Positions 23,231 to 30,371 of a DNA stretch of 35,592 bases are shown piece by piece. Position 1 is the first letter of the stretch; each line of letters begins with the position of its first letter. This DNA comes from CAYLSV01 sp964386435. GTDB taxonomy: Bacteria > Planctomycetota > Phycisphaerae > Tepidisphaerales > Tepidisphaeraceae. The notes below the pieces were generated by a model. The model did no database searches. It worked only from the letters and a program-made list of their open reading frames with translations, and was not told the origin of the DNA. The stretch lies in NCBI GenBank assembly GCA_964386435.1, contig CAYLSV010000035.1, positions 1 to 35,592 on the forward strand, in the 5' to 3' direction. The translations under genes and the position numbers were made by a program.

Positions 23231-24172
23231 TTGCCCCGCCGGCCGCCCAACCCGCTCGTGGACCGGGGGTTGTACTACGCGCTGCGGTCGGTGGTGCTGG
23301 CGATGACGTGCTTCGGCGTCCGCGACAACCTGACGCTGGCCGCCACCCTCGGCGACCTCATGTGGGCCATCGACAAGAAGCACCGGCAGCGGGCGCTGGA
23401 CAACATTGCCGCCAGCTTTCCCGACCTCCCCGAGAAGCAGCGGCGGAAGCTGGCGCGAGAGTCGATGCACCAGTTCTTCGCGCTCTTTGTCGAGGTCGTC
23501 TTCACGCCGCGACAACTCCGGCTCGAGACCCTCGCCCGCCACGTCGATCTGTCGGACTTCAGCCGGACGCTGCGGCTGCTGCTGGACGAGCACCGCGGGA
23601 TGATGATGCTCACCGGCCACTACGGCAATTGGGAGGTCCTCGGCTACGTGCTGGGGCTGCTGGGCTTCGAAACCACCAGCGTCGCTCGGCCGCTGGACAA
23701 CAAGCACATCAACGCCTGGCTGCTGAACGTCCGCGAGGAGCAGGGGCAGAAGATCGTCGACAAAAAGGGGGCCACGCCCGACATCACCGCCGCCATGGAT
23801 CGCCATGGCACGCTCGGCTTCATCGCCGACCAGGACGCGGGGAAGAAAGGGCTGTTCGTCGACTTCTTCGGCCGCCCGGCGAGCACGTACAAAAGCATTG
23901 GCCTCGTCGCAATGCAGTACGAGGTGCCCATCGTCGTCGGCTTTGCCCGGCGACGGCGGGGCAAGTTCGAGTTCGAGGTCGGCATCGAGGACGTCATCGA
24001 GCCAATCGATTGGCAGGACCAGCCCGACCCGCTGCGGTACATCACCCAGCGGTACACGAAGGCGATCGAGCAATTCGTCTCCGCCGCCCCGGGGCAGTAT
24101 CTGTGGGTGCATCGCCGCTGGAAGACGCAGCCGCGGGTGCGGAAGGCAAGAGTTGCGGACGACGGGCGGTGA
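23231..24172 (+). CDS. LpxL/HtrB-like lysophospholipid/lipid A acyltransferase
   Basis: This protein of about 313 residues has the family motif GHYGNWEVLG (H-x4-E catalytic pair). Other family phrases are RQRALDNIAASFPDLPEKQR, ARPLDNKHINAWLLNVREEQ, LGFIADQDAGKKGLFVDFFG, VPIVVGFARR and WVHRRWKTQP. Relatives transfer acyl chains to lipid A precursors or other lipids at the inner membrane. The N-terminal YYALRSVVLAMTCFG stretch is the usual membrane-proximal helix. No ATG lies near the domain start: TTG 23231 is used here, and GTG 23258 is the main alternative. It is followed after 100 bases by the FRG-like gene. Confidence 0.85.
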   Translation: MPRRPPNPLVDRGLYYALRSVVLAMTCFGVRDNLTLAATLGDLMWAIDKKHRQRALDNIAASFPDLPEKQRRKLARESMHQFFALFVEVVFTPRQLRLETLARHVDLSDFSRTLRLLLDEHRGMMMLTGHYGNWEVLGYVLGLLGFETTSVARPLDNKHINAWLLNVREEQGQKIVDKKGATPDITAAMDRHGTLGFIADQDAGKKGLFVDFFGRPASTYKSIGLVAMQYEVPIVVGFARRRRGKFEFEVGIEDVIEPIDWQDQPDPLRYITQRYTKAIEQFVSAAPGQYLWVHRRWKTQPRVRKARVADDGR

Positions 24173-24272
24173 CGGCCACCAAGTGTGGTCGCAGCCACCG
24201 GATGCGGTCGATACTCTTGTCATTGGCACCCACTTCGCTTCCAGCAGGCCGAACCGCCCGCGCAAGAACCCC

Positions 24273-24965
24273 ATGACCTTGACCGAACCGCCCGCCGATG
24301 CCGTTGTCCGTCTGGCCGACGAGACCGAATTGCTCGCCATCCTCCGCGTCGATGACCCCGACCCGGTCGCCCCCGGTGAGACGCCGCGCTACCTTTATCG
24401 CGGCCGCGCCCCCGGCGTCGCCGCCGACCCGGAGGATCTTCACGACGAGGAGGGCGTGCAGCAGATCCGTGACGCGCTCGCCAAACTCGATTTGAACCCC
24501 GCCGGTCAAGCCTGGCTCAACGGCTTGCACAGCCGGCCCGAGCAACAGCAGCTCGACGAGCTGCGGCTGCTGGCCGACCTCTACGGGTTGCGGACAAGCC
24601 TCCGGTCGATGTCGGCCGACCCGATGACGGCCCTCTACTTCGCCCGCCACGACGAGGACGGCAACGCCGTGGAGAACGGCATGGCCATTGTCCAGCGGGT
24701 ACGATTGAGCGACTTCCACGAACTCGCCGCCAACCACGACGACGGCCCCCGGCTGGTCGACGTGCGCGGCTGTCCCAGCAGCGTCGCCGCCCGGCCGCAG
24801 GCCCAGTCGGCGATGGCGCTGGCCGACATGACGCCCGACGCCACCGAAGCCCTGCGCACGGCCGGCGGCTGGCAGGCGTTCCTCTTTCAAGCTACCGGCT
24901 CCACCCACGGCCGCCCGGCGGCGGAGGTCATGCCCACCGACGACCCGCTCCGCCGCGCCCTGTAG
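24273..24965 (+). CDS. Divergent FRG-domain-like protein
   Basis: This 230-residue protein shows two stretches that match the FRG domain pattern: YLYRGRAP at 40-47 (usual FRGQ) and DLYGLRTSLRSMSADPMTAL at 102-121, continuing YFAR (usual QHYGLPTRLLDWTxxPxxALYFA). Several consensus positions differ: the QH pair is DL, P is R, and LLDWT is LRSMS. It is therefore either a divergent member or one that has lost the original activity. FRG domains are known from bacterial proteins of mostly unknown biochemistry, some near defence genes. The end of the protein (ATGSTHGRPAAEVMPTDDPL) resembles nothing I know. No defence gene is adjacent. ATG 24273 is the only good start. Confidence 0.72.
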   Translation: MTLTEPPADAVVRLADETELLAILRVDDPDPVAPGETPRYLYRGRAPGVAADPEDLHDEEGVQQIRDALAKLDLNPAGQAWLNGLHSRPEQQQLDELRLLADLYGLRTSLRSMSADPMTALYFARHDEDGNAVENGMAIVQRVRLSDFHELAANHDDGPRLVDVRGCPSSVAARPQAQSAMALADMTPDATEALRTAGGWQAFLFQATGSTHGRPAAEVMPTDDPLRRAL

Positions 24966-25071
24966 CGGCCGATCGGTGCAGCTTCCTGACAAGGCCGGAC
25001 GCAGCCCTTGCCCATCCCGCCACGGCCTTGGCTGGACAAGGCGAACGATCTGGGCGAAGGTGCCTTTGCCC

Positions 25072-25866
25072 ATGCAGCCCACTGCCGTTCATCGCCGCCG
25101 CCCGGTTGCCGGGTTCACGCTCATCGAGCTCATCGTCGTCGTGGGCGTGCTGGCGCTGGTCATCGGGCTGCTGGTCGCCGGGTTCGCCGCGATCAACACC
25201 GGGGCCCGCGAACGCCAAACCCGCGGCTTTATGGCAACCGCCGAAAGCATGCTCGACACCTACGAGACGGCCATGGGCAAGGACCGGCTCGAAGCCACCA
25301 TCCTCGCCCTCAACGGCCGCGGCGACTACGGCGACTACGTCACGCTGACCACCACCTCGGCCGGCGAGACCGCGACATACACAATGCCCCTCGACGGCAG
25401 TGCGCCCGACATCGACCTCGTCTATGTGGGCGACGACTTGGATGCCGGCCGGTTCACGATGTTGCCGGTGGTGGCGACGCAGCAGCAGTTGCTGCTCATC
25501 AGCCGCGCCGGCAGCAACCGCAACGCCATCTCCGGGCTGCCGAGCGAGGCGTTGGTCGATTTTCCCGACACCGCCCCCGGCGGCAGCGGCGGCAGCGACC
25601 GCATCTTCCACCCCGATGACGGCGTCGAGGCTCAACAGTTGCTCGCCGACGGGTGGGGGAACCCGATGATCCTCGTCCCCGCCGGCGGTTTGGGCAACGT
25701 GTTCTTCGAGGCCCACGGCGACGAGCTGCACGTCATCACCAGCCGCGGCGTCTTGGAGCCGGGCGAGCCACTGCCGGGCGGCATCCGGTGGTTCTGGGCC
25801 AGCGCCGGGGCTGACGGCAACTTTGCCACCGGCGACGACAACGTCTACAGCTTCGACGCGGAGTGA
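25072..25866 (+). CDS. Prepilin-like protein, GspG-like
   Basis: This 264-residue protein has a type IV prepilin N-terminus: basic leader MQPTAVHRRRPVAG, cleavage after Gly14, Phe15, the conserved Glu at +5 (GFTLIELIVVVG) and a hydrophobic helix. The C-terminus keeps the GspG-type ending: WGNPMIL, then SAGADGNFATGDDNVYSFD, which corresponds to the calcium-binding SYGADG...D region of major pseudopilins. It is about twice the usual GspG length because of an insert (about 75-200). It is the first gene of a five-gene pseudopilin-like cluster in G-H-I-J-K order, and its stop overlaps the next start (GTGA). It is predicted to be processed by a prepilin peptidase not in the window. Confidence 0.85.
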   Translation: MQPTAVHRRRPVAGFTLIELIVVVGVLALVIGLLVAGFAAINTGARERQTRGFMATAESMLDTYETAMGKDRLEATILALNGRGDYGDYVTLTTTSAGETATYTMPLDGSAPDIDLVYVGDDLDAGRFTMLPVVATQQQLLLISRAGSNRNAISGLPSEALVDFPDTAPGGSGGSDRIFHPDDGVEAQQLLADGWGNPMILVPAGGLGNVFFEAHGDELHVITSRGVLEPGEPLPGGIRWFWASAGADGNFATGDDNVYSFDAE

Positions 25867-26726
25867 ACCCAGTGACCCCACCGACTCGCACATCCCGCCG
25901 CGGCTTCACGCTCACGGAAATGGCCGTCGTGCTGGGCCTGCTGGCCCTGCTGCTGGGCCTGGCCGTCCCGACGCTCAACGTCCTGCGGGGCAACCGCAGC
26001 GTCGAAGGGGCCATCGCTCGCGTCGACAGCCACCTCGGCCGCGCCCGCTCCACCGCGCTGCAGCAGCAGGGCGTCCGGGGCCTGGCGTTCTTCTACGACC
26101 CCGAGGCCGAACGCGTCGTCGCCACCATCGTCCGCGAAGTCGCCCGGACGGCCACGGCCGAGGCGGGCATCGACCACTACCTCGACCTCGAGCCCGATTT
26201 CCGCGTGCTGGAGATGCCGCCGGGGGTGATGGTGTTCGATTTGCTCGACCAAGCGGCGCTGGGGGAGAAGTACGGCGGGTTCAACGACGAGTACCGCAAC
26301 AGCAACAGCGGCGTCTCGACCCTCGCCGCCGAGGCGCTGCAGCTTGGCCCGACCGTCTTGTTCGACAGCCAGGGCCGGCTGATGCCGCAGGCGAGTTACG
26401 CCTTCCGCAGCGTCGACGGGGCGGGCAACGCAACTCCGATGGGCGACCTCATCTTCCGCGGCAGCCGGGCCGGCGACCCGACGGCCGGCGACGTCATTCC
26501 ATCGTCCACCACCGGCGGCAGCCGCCCAGCTTCGCTGGCGCTGGCGGCCAGCGACGGCCCCGACTTCCTCGCCGCGGCCGGCGTCGACGGCATGGCGGCG
26601 GCCCTCACCGACGTCTTCGGCGGTGCCGACGGCACGGCCGAGGCCACCGAGGAAGACTGGCTCGACATCAACGCCCGGCCGTTGGTCATCAACCGCTTCA
26701 ACGGCACGATTCTGGAGGGGCAGTGA
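25863..26726 (+). CDS. Prepilin-like protein, GspH/FimT-like
   Basis: This 287-residue protein begins with a GTG start overlapping the previous stop by four bases. The prepilin leader ends SRRG, followed by FTLTEMAVVLGLLALLLGLA (Glu at +5). The next helix (VEGAIARVDSHLGRARSTAL) and strand (GVRGLAFFYD) fit the GspH/FimT pattern of minor pseudopilins. The C-terminal phrase LVINRFNGTILEG also recalls GspH. It is longer than typical GspH because of a middle insert. It sits second in the cluster, in the usual H position. It is probably assembled in the inner membrane as part of a pseudopilus or pilus tip; this is inferred from the family. Confidence 0.85.
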   Translation: MNPVTPPTRTSRRGFTLTEMAVVLGLLALLLGLAVPTLNVLRGNRSVEGAIARVDSHLGRARSTALQQQGVRGLAFFYDPEAERVVATIVREVARTATAEAGIDHYLDLEPDFRVLEMPPGVMVFDLLDQAALGEKYGGFNDEYRNSNSGVSTLAAEALQLGPTVLFDSQGRLMPQASYAFRSVDGAGNATPMGDLIFRGSRAGDPTAGDVIPSSTTGGSRPASLALAASDGPDFLAAAGVDGMAAALTDVFGGADGTAEATEEDWLDINARPLVINRFNGTILEGQ

Positions 26727-28093
26727 ACCACTTGAACACCCGACCGCTCGCCCCGCTCATGGGACTGCGGTGCGTTGCACCGCAGCTACCCACCGCTTTC
26801 GATGCACGTTTGACGTCTATCCGCGCAGGTAGCTGCGGGGCAACGCACCGCAGACCGACCCGCCGCCGCGGCTTCAGCTTCGTGGAGTTGATGTTCGCCG
26901 TGGTCATCCTCGGCATCGGCCTGATCATGACGGCCTCGCTGTTCCCCATCGGCATCCGCCAGGCGAAAGAGGCTAGCGAAGCCACCGCCGGGGGCATCGC
27001 GGCCCGCGCCGCCAAGGACGTCGCCGCCAACCTCGCGGGTGATCGGCCGCCGGTGGTCAACTTCGGCGGCACGCTCGATGTCGTCGCGCCGTACAACCTG
27101 CCGCCCACCGACTTCATCAACGTCACCCCGTCCGGCGGCGTGCTCGGCCCCCGCACCCACATCGGCACCGAAGGCTTCGGCTACGGCGAGGACATCGGCG
27201 ACACCGACGACGCCTCCTACCTCGGCGGGGCCGGCGGGGCGTTCAACTTGCCCGCCTCCGGCAACAGCGTCGCCTTCAGCCGTCACTTTCCCGGCACGTT
27301 TGTCTACTTCGGCGACGAACGGTTCAACGATCTGACCGATTCCGGCGCTTACGCCTTCGGCTGGGAGTCGATTCTGCGGAACAAAGTCCGCGGCCAAAGC
27401 GTCATCAGCGGCGACCCACGCTTCGGCGTCGTGCCGCTGTACGCCCGCGGCCGGACGATCGTGAACAACGCCTTTGACACGGCAGGCAACAACGCCGGTG
27501 CCTCGTCGACCGATCCCACCACGGGCGTTTTCGCCGACGACACGGCGCAGTTCGTCGTTGTCGTGCAGCAGAGCCGCAACACCGAGTTCTACACGCAGTT
27601 CGATACCGACGGGCTGACTTTCGTGCCGATCGGCGTGTTCGTGCAGCTCGACGAGGGCGACGACACGATCGGCGGCACCGACGGCATCGACCGCCTGCGG
27701 TTCACCGACGGCGGCGGCGACGTGCTCACCCACGGCGACGTGCCGGCGGCGGTGGAGGGGGCGTTCGTCGTCATTGCCGATGACCGGCTCGATCTGGACG
27801 ACCCGACCACCGCCACCAGCGAAGCCCGCGGCTCGGCCAACGGCCGGGTCTACCGCCTCGGCCGCCGCATCGGCAGTGACGCCGGCGACGACGCGCTGTA
27901 CGAGCTCGCCCCCGGCTTCGACATGGCCTATTCCGAGAACGGCGGCTCGCCGATGACCGAGGTCACCGGCACGCCCTACGCCTACCTCGTCGGCGGCAAG
28001 CAGCCGGTGTACGACGCCGCCGGCGTCTTTCAGGGCTATGAAGGCTCGGCCCAGGCGGTGGCGGTGTACACGAGCGTCGTGCCGGTGAACTGA
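26723..28093 (+). CDS. Prepilin-like protein, GspI/PilV-like, with repeat-derived leader
   Basis: This protein has 456 residues if started at GTG 26723, which overlaps the previous stop (GTGA) exactly as in the gene before; ATG 26759 is an alternative. The prepilin motif RRRG|FSFVELMFAVVILGIGL has its processing site after residue 50, giving an unusually long leader. Most of that leader is encoded by a palindromic REPIN-like element (26765-26853). The following LFPIGIRQAKEASEA resembles GspI/PilV. The remaining 370 residues are far beyond normal GspI size, rich in Asp/Gly/Thr, and have no family I recognise. It occupies the I position of the cluster. Confidence 0.83.
   Translation: MNHLNTRPLAPLMGLRCVAPQLPTAFDARLTSIRAGSCGATHRRPTRRRGFSFVELMFAVVILGIGLIMTASLFPIGIRQAKEASEATAGGIAARAAKDVAANLAGDRPPVVNFGGTLDVVAPYNLPPTDFINVTPSGGVLGPRTHIGTEGFGYGEDIGDTDDASYLGGAGGAFNLPASGNSVAFSRHFPGTFVYFGDERFNDLTDSGAYAFGWESILRNKVRGQSVISGDPRFGVVPLYARGRTIVNNAFDTAGNNAGASSTDPTTGVFADDTAQFVVVVQQSRNTEFYTQFDTDGLTFVPIGVFVQLDEGDDTIGGTDGIDRLRFTDGGGDVLTHGDVPAAVEGAFVVIADDRLDLDDPTTATSEARGSANGRVYRLGRRIGSDAGDDALYELAPGFDMAYSENGGSPMTEVTGTPYAYLVGGKQPVYDAAGVFQGYEGSAQAVAVYTSVVPVN
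26765..26853. repeat. REPIN-like palindromic doublet inside a gene
   Basis: Arms 26765-26790 and 26828-26853 are 26 bases each with one mismatch, around a 37-base spacer. Each arm is itself a hairpin: CTGCGGTGC-GTT-GCACCGCAG on the left and CTGCGGGGC-AAC-GCACCGCAG on the right. Each hairpin is flanked on the spacer side by the REP hallmark tetranucleotide: CTAC after the left hairpin and GTAG before the right one. Two inverted REPs define a REPIN/BIME-type unit. It lies wholly within the reading frame encoding the I-like prepilin leader, with no stop. Confidence 0.85.
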
Positions 28094-28109
28094 GTGGATT
28101 TGTGAACGG

Positions 28110-29954
28110 ATGGACGCCATGAAGATGACTCGCCGAACAACCCGTCGCCTTGGCCGCGGCTTCACGCTCGTCGAGCTGTTGGTGACGGTCGCGCTGGTGG
28201 CCGTGCTGATGGCCGGCATTGCCAGCGTGTTCGGCATCGCCGCCCGCACGGTCGACATCGCCAGCAGCGTCTCGGACAACACCCGCCAGATCCGCGCGGC
28301 CCAAACCGTGATGGAAAGCGACCTCGCCGGCTACGCCGACGACGGCGTGCTGATCATCCACGGCCTGCGCATGGCCGCCTTGCCCAATGCCGAGGTGGCG
28401 CTGACCGACCGCGACTACCCCGCCGTCGCCGCCGGGGGATTTGCCGACCGCGACGCGGCGCTACGGAGCTTCGACCGCGACGGCCTCCCCGGCGACGAGC
28501 CGACGCCGCTGTTCGAGCTGGGCCAGCGGAACTTCCGCCTCGACCGCCTGATCTTCTTCGGCCGCGGCGACTACACCGGCCAAACCGGCAACCCCGGCAC
28601 GCTGATCAGCGACATTAGCAGCAACGAAGCCGCCTTCCTCTACGGCCACCTCCGCCAGCCGAGCAACGAGGGCCTGACCCAGATGGCCGGCGGCAACATG
28701 GCGGCGTTCACCAGCGTCAACAACCCCGTCCCCGGCCACGGCCTGTACGACGCGGCACTCACCGCCGATGACGAGGCGACGCCGAGCGAGAACAACTTCT
28801 ACGCCGACCAGTGGGCGTTGGGCCGCACCACGCTGCTGCTCAAGGAGCCGACGGCGAACACGGCCGACGTCGATCTTGACGGCACGCTCGGCAGCGGCGA
28901 GGGCGGTTCGGTCATCATGCTCGACGAGCCGGTGGACGATGTGCCGACTGCGGCCCGCTTCTTTGGCCGCAACAACGATTTGGCCATCTTCGGCAGCTAC
29001 AGCAACACGATTGGCATCAACCTCACGCCGCTGACATTCGGCTCGCCCTCCACCGTCGCCAGCGCGATCAACGGCAGCTACACCTCCGAAGGCACGCCGT
29101 TCCCGATCCAATCCTCCCGCTACGACGTCGCTGGAGTGAGCATCGCCGGGTACAACCAGCAGCTCGAGCGGTTCACCCGCCTCAACGGCGGCGGAGTGGG
29201 CTCGGCAGTGTGGCCGCACTTCGTGATGAACTACCGTGCCCAGGGCACCGCCCGGGCGACCCGGCCGCTCTCGCCGAGGAGTTTGGCCCGCACCGTGCCG
29301 GTGCTGCTGGAGCAGTGCAACAGCTTCGCCGTGGAGTTCGCCGGCGACTTCGTGACGCAGAACACCAACCCGTTCGATACCGGCTACGGCATCGTCACCG
29401 GCGTCGGGCCCGACGGCACCACCGACTTCGTCGTCCTCAACCCCGGATCGCCGCAGCAGCGGGCCATGACCCGGTTCTACGGCATGCCCCGCGACATCGG
29501 CGGCTACGCTGGCGGCACGTTCATCCCCGAGCCCGACGGCTTCATCCCCGGCAACAGCGCGCCCAACCAGGCCGACAACGCCAGCAATGACCTCGTCGAC
29601 GTCGTTCCGCTGCGGGATGTCATTTATTCCGCGGCCACCGGGTTGTCGAACGCTCAAGTGGCCGCGCTGGTGCCGACGTTTGAGCGGATCGCCCGGTTCA
29701 ACGACGCCAGCTTCGACCTCACCACCGGCGGCATGACCGAGGGCGTCGCCCCGTTCGTCAGCCTTCGCCCGGCGGCCGAGTACAACGTCAGCCCGACCGG
29801 CGACGACATCCTGCCCCGCCAGCAGTACCTCGCCGCCTGGGGCCCCGACACGACCGACGAGCCGCGGCCGCAACTGCTCCGCATCGTCGTCGGCATCGGC
29901 AGCGCCGAATCCGCCGGCGAAACCTACGAGTTTGTCGTCGACCTCCGCCGCTGA
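28110..29954 (+). CDS. Prepilin-like protein, GspJ/PilW-like, oversized
   Basis: This is a 614-residue protein. Its leader is MDAMKMTRRTTRRLGRG, with cleavage after Gly17, followed by FTLVELLVTVALVAVLMAGI (Glu at +5). The segment RQIRAAQTVMESDLAGYAD fits the helix after the membrane part of GspJ/PilW. GspJ is normally about 200 residues, so some 400 residues are extra. They are Asp/Gly/Asn-rich and probably beta-structured and exposed. The gene begins 16 bases after the I-like stop; an in-frame ATG at 28119 is also possible. It is in the J position of the cluster. It is followed by a REP-like hairpin and a 216-base space before the K-like gene. Confidence 0.84.
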   Translation: MDAMKMTRRTTRRLGRGFTLVELLVTVALVAVLMAGIASVFGIAARTVDIASSVSDNTRQIRAAQTVMESDLAGYADDGVLIIHGLRMAALPNAEVALTDRDYPAVAAGGFADRDAALRSFDRDGLPGDEPTPLFELGQRNFRLDRLIFFGRGDYTGQTGNPGTLISDISSNEAAFLYGHLRQPSNEGLTQMAGGNMAAFTSVNNPVPGHGLYDAALTADDEATPSENNFYADQWALGRTTLLLKEPTANTADVDLDGTLGSGEGGSVIMLDEPVDDVPTAARFFGRNNDLAIFGSYSNTIGINLTPLTFGSPSTVASAINGSYTSEGTPFPIQSSRYDVAGVSIAGYNQQLERFTRLNGGGVGSAVWPHFVMNYRAQGTARATRPLSPRSLARTVPVLLEQCNSFAVEFAGDFVTQNTNPFDTGYGIVTGVGPDGTTDFVVLNPGSPQQRAMTRFYGMPRDIGGYAGGTFIPEPDGFIPGNSAPNQADNASNDLVDVVPLRDVIYSAATGLSNAQVAALVPTFERIARFNDASFDLTTGGMTEGVAPFVSLRPAAEYNVSPTGDDILPRQQYLAAWGPDTTDEPRPQLLRIVVGIGSAESAGETYEFVVDLRR

Positions 29955-29977
29955 ACCGCCCGCCTTTTCCTGCCGGG

Positions 29978-30002
29978 GTTAGCCGCGGAGCTTGCTCCGC
30001 GG
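29978..30002. repeat. Single REP-like hairpin
   Basis: GTTAG (29978-29982) is followed by a perfect 9-bp stem (29983-29991 with 29994-30002) and a TT loop. A GTAG-like foot before a GC-rich hairpin is the REP layout. It lies 24 bases after the J-like stop and may weaken read-through into the K-like gene or protect the upstream mRNA 3' end. There is no T-tract. The rest of the 29955-30170 space shows no gene. Confidence 0.65.
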
Positions 30003-30160
30003 GTCTGGCCGTGCATTGACTCGCACAACGACCTCAACCGAATCGGGCCGCGTTTCGCGTGGCGGGGGTGGGGCGGTAAGGTGCGGGTTCGACGGCCGGC
30101 CGCTGCACCGCGGTGGTGGACGGCCCGAACACTGCGGCGGCCTTTGCCCGGCCAGTTGCG

Positions 30161-30189
30161 AGGAATCTCCATGATGTCCACGATGTTGA
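30161..30189 (+). promoter_or_regulatory. Ribosome binding site and first codons of the K-like gene
   Basis: AGGA at 30161-30164 lies 6 bases before ATG 30171 (MMSTML), and the N gap cuts the frame after 19 bases. This ATG is in the same frame as the long K-like coding region from 30372, though an in-frame stop at 30312-30314 lies between them. The likely reading is that this is the real start and that the sequence between the gap and about 30370 does not belong here. Confidence 0.55.
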
Positions 30190-30199
30190 NNNNNNNNNN
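30190..30199. other. Assembly gap (10 N)
   Basis: Ten Ns, a length often used by scaffolders for gaps of unknown size, placed directly after the first codons of the K-like gene and directly before an unrelated coding fragment. Confidence 0.95.
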
Positions 30200-30371
30200 C
30201 CAAGGACACGGAAGAGGAACGCCGGCACCTAATGGTCCGCTACCTCGAGGACGGCGTGACGGTCCCGGTCGCGCGCTTAACCTCGACGCCGGGCGGGATC
30301 GCGTGGTCGCCTGACGGGCGGCATATCGCGTTCACACGCTTCGTAGAAGGCGACGCGTCTTCGATGGTGTC
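30200..30371 (+). pseudogene. Fragment of a PD40/WD40-like beta-propeller protein (likely misjoined sequence)
   Basis: In the frame starting at 30202 the sequence encodes KDTEEERHLMVRYLEDG, then VARLTSTPGGIAWSPDG and RHIAFTRFVEGD. The AWSPDGRHIAFTR phrase is the PD40 beta-propeller repeat found in TolB and in N-terminal domains of S9 prolyl-oligopeptidase-type enzymes. No start, stop or rest of such a protein is present. Codons such as TTA, CTA, GTA, TCT and ACA cluster here and are rare in neighbouring genes. It abuts a 10-N gap and interrupts the K-like gene in another frame. Misassembly is the simplest explanation; a true insertion is less likely. The right border is approximate. Confidence 0.6.

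Noticed and set aside
25823..26722. Upstream extension of the I-like prepilin frame across the H-like gene
   Set aside because: The sequence is Arg/Pro-rich out-of-frame translation of the H-like gene. The GTGA overlap at 26723 gives a better start.
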